The position numbers were made by a program, and so were the translations under genes. This document shows, in pieces, positions 7,601 to 8,938 of a stretch of 8,938 nt of DNA. The stretch lies in the NCBI GenBank assembly GCA_038222915.1, contig JBBRHH010000232.1, positions 1-8,938 on the forward strand, written 5' to 3'. Positions within the stretch are counted from its first letter, which is position 1; the number at the start of each line of letters is the position of its first letter. Origin of the DNA: JBBRHH01 sp038222915 (GTDB lineage Bacteria > Planctomycetota > Phycisphaerae > Tepidisphaerales > Tepidisphaeraceae). The notes beneath the pieces are model-generated. The model searched no databases, was not told the origin of the DNA, and saw only the letters and a program-made list of their open reading frames with translations.

Positions 7601-7610
7601 TCAGCCCCCG

Positions 7611-8897
7611 ATGCCACACATGATTCGAAAGACTCTCGCCGCCAGCGTCCTGTCGGGCGTTTTGCTCATGGGCGTCAGTTGCGCCCGCAAGTCTGATGCT
7701 GAATCGCAGAAGAAGGAACAACCGGTCCCGGTGACACTTCAATCCGTCCTGGTGCAGGACGTGCAACGGACCATTGAGGTTGTGGGCACACTCTGGGGCC
7801 GTGAGGACGCCACCGTATCGGCCAAGGTTCCCGGGAAGGTCGGGGTGATCTTCAAAGATGTGGGCGATGTCGTTTCGCCCGGCGAACCGCTGATGCAGGT
7901 GAAGACGCTGGACTATGAGCTGGCGAGGAAGGAAAAGGAGGCGGCGGTCTTTGAAGCGCTCGCGAAGGTCGGACTCAAGGAAATGCCGCCTGGGAACTTC
8001 GATGCCACACAGGTGCCGACGGTTGTCCGGGCCCGCTTGCAGATGCAGAACGCGGAATCGAAATTCAACCGCGGAAAGACGCTGCACGATCAGCAGCCGC
8101 CGCTGACCAGCGACCAGGAATTCGCGGATCTTCAAACGGTGCTGGATGTTTCGAAGAGCAACTACGATGTGGAGGTCTTGAGCGTTGGAGCAATATTGGC
8201 GGAGGCGCGCTCGAAGGCGGCGATGCTCGACATCGCAGGACAACAGGTCTTTGACACGACCACCCGCGCCCCATCGTTTCTCGCGAGCACGCAGCCGACT
8301 ACTCAATCGGCCGATCCCCCCTACTCGTATGTGGTCTCGGCGCGAATGGTTTCGGTCGGCGAGCTTGTCAAGGAACTCACGCCGGTGTTCCGCCTGGTTG
8401 ACGACCACATCATCAAGCTTCGCGCGAGCGTGCCGGAGCGATACATCAGCGACATTGAAAACGGGCAGACCGTGAAAGTGAACGTCGATGCCTACAAGCA
8501 GGATTTCTGGGGCAAGATCAGCCGGATCAATCCGCAGATCGACCCGGCCAATCGTACGTTTCTGATTGAGGTTCTCATCCCCAACGACAAGCGGCTTTTG
8601 AAGGCCGGTGCGTTTGCGAAGGCATCCGTCCACAAGACCGTGAAGGACAAGGATGTTCTTTTTGCGCCGCGCGACGCCGTCGTGAGCTTCGCGGGGGTGA
8701 ACAAGGTTTTCCTTATCGACCCATCGCAGCGTGCCCAGGAAGTGAATGTCGACCTGGGCGAGCAGAATAAGGATTTTGTCGAGATCCTTCCCGATCCGAT
8801 CAAAGGTATGCCGCTTGGGCCCAGCGATCAGGTTGTTGTGAAAGGCACGAGTAAATTGGCCACCGGAGTCCTGGTTTCAATTGCCGCCAAACCGTAG
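7611..8897 (+). CDS. RND efflux adaptor (membrane-fusion protein, HlyD/MFP family), putative lipoprotein
   Basis: This is the periplasmic adaptor that links an RND pump to an outer-membrane channel, 428 residues with the start at 7611. A signal peptide ends at GVSC with a likely lipidated Cys24. The -3 position is Gly rather than Leu/Val/Ile, so the lipobox is imperfect. The first lipoyl half is at about 63-98 (ATVSAKVPGKVGVIFKDVGD, then VSPGEPLMQV). An alpha-hairpin follows at about 101-212, and the second lipoyl half resumes at VVSARMVSVGELV (241-253). The beta-barrel domain (LRASVPERYISDIENGQ onward, about 270-340) and membrane-proximal domain (about 345-422) complete the fold. Residues 222-240, rich in Ser, Thr, Gln and Pro, interrupt the second lipoyl half between TRAP and VVSAR, where most family members have only two or three residues. 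A second RND gene begins 8 bases downstream, so the pair is the usual adaptor-pump order. Confidence 0.94.
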   Translation: MPHMIRKTLAASVLSGVLLMGVSCARKSDAESQKKEQPVPVTLQSVLVQDVQRTIEVVGTLWGREDATVSAKVPGKVGVIFKDVGDVVSPGEPLMQVKTLDYELARKEKEAAVFEALAKVGLKEMPPGNFDATQVPTVVRARLQMQNAESKFNRGKTLHDQQPPLTSDQEFADLQTVLDVSKSNYDVEVLSVGAILAEARSKAAMLDIAGQQVFDTTTRAPSFLASTQPTTQSADPPYSYVVSARMVSVGELVKELTPVFRLVDDHIIKLRASVPERYISDIENGQTVKVNVDAYKQDFWGKISRINPQIDPANRTFLIEVLIPNDKRLLKAGAFAKASVHKTVKDKDVLFAPRDAVVSFAGVNKVFLIDPSQRAQEVNVDLGEQNKDFVEILPDPIKGMPLGPSDQVVVKGTSKLATGVLVSIAAKP

Positions 8898-8905
8898 CAC
8901 TTGCC

Positions 8906-8938
8906 ATGTCGCTATCCGCAACCTGCATCAAGCGCCCC
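8906..8938 (+). CDS. Start of a second RND efflux pump gene (3' part outside window)
   Basis: An ATG 8 bases after the adaptor stop opens a frame that stays open to the window end and reads MSLSATCIKRP. The cytoplasmic N-terminus of RND pumps typically ends in such a motif (I-K/R-R-P-V-F/A) just before TM1, and the pump at 1972-5187 has the same CIKRP at residues 8-12. With an adaptor directly upstream, an RND permease is the expected next gene. Only 11 codons are visible, so the call rests on this motif plus context. No strong ribosome site is visible, and coupling to the adaptor stop is likely. Confidence 0.72.
   Translation, partial: MSLSATCIKRP

Larger units (their letters stand above)
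7503..7610. promoter_or_regulatory. Divergent control region between regulator and adaptor genes
   Basis: This 108-bp region separates the divergent operons and is the natural site for a TetR-type operator. It is more AT-rich in its middle (about 7525-7545) than its surroundings. A 7-bp direct repeat, accgacc, occurs at 7513-7519 and 7543-7549, flanking the -10 candidates at a 30-bp spacing. No convincing long palindrome typical of a TetR operator was found by eye. The assignment as operator region rests on gene arrangement more than on a recognised motif. Confidence 0.6.

Noticed and set aside
7506..7610. Upstream extension of the adaptor reading frame to a TTG at 7506
   Set aside because: It would put 35 residues of non-conserved sequence before the signal peptide and overlap the promoter candidate. 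The ribosome site points to 7611.
7590..8633. Long minus-strand open frame (347 codons) antisense to the adaptor
   Set aside because: The plus strand has a signal peptide, ribosome site and complete adaptor fold. The antisense translation is Arg/Leu/His-rich with no family signature.

Overview
The window comes from a moderately GC-rich Gram-negative bacterium. It carries a tripartite RND efflux locus with lipoprotein-type signal peptides on the outer-membrane factor and the adaptor. The Pro/Ala/Thr-rich tail on the outer-membrane factor, the Ser/Thr/Gln/Pro-rich insertion in the adaptor and the hybrid kinase suggest a planctomycete (Phycisphaerae-like) source. That assignment is an impression from composition and style; no rRNA or other marker gene is present.

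Layout. Bases 2-1183 (+) are the 3' part of a hybrid sensor histidine kinase (HisKA, HATPase, receiver), cut by the window edge. Five bases later, 1189-1965 (+) encodes a Nudix-type protein whose N-terminal half resembles the UDP-sugar hydrolase NUDT22. This pair converges on an RND pump gene at 1972-5187 (-). Upstream of the pump on the minus strand are a strong intrinsic terminator (5214-5243), a TolC-like outer-membrane factor (5272-6921) and a TetR-family regulator (6918-7502). The regulator and the outer-membrane factor overlap by four bases. A divergent control region (7503-7610) follows. On the plus strand it leads to a lipoprotein-type membrane-fusion protein (7611-8897) and, eight bases after its stop, the first 11 codons of what looks like a second RND pump (8906 to the window end).

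How the genes work together. TetR, outer-membrane factor, adaptor and pump are the parts of one regulated drug or toxicant efflux system spanning two membranes. The unusual points are the split of the parts over two divergent transcripts, the likely presence of two RND pumps around one visible adaptor and one outer-membrane factor, and a terminator between the outer-membrane factor and the first pump. The repressor probably acts on the shared 108-bp control region and so on both transcripts.

No RNA genes, insertion sequences, CRISPR arrays or phage genes were seen. Coding density is very high, and the only gaps above 20 bp are 5188-5271 and 7503-7610. I do not see a wholly new system. The strongest leads are the two-pump architecture, the terminator placed before the pump, the NUDT22-like Nudix protein and the insertion in the adaptor's lipoyl domain.
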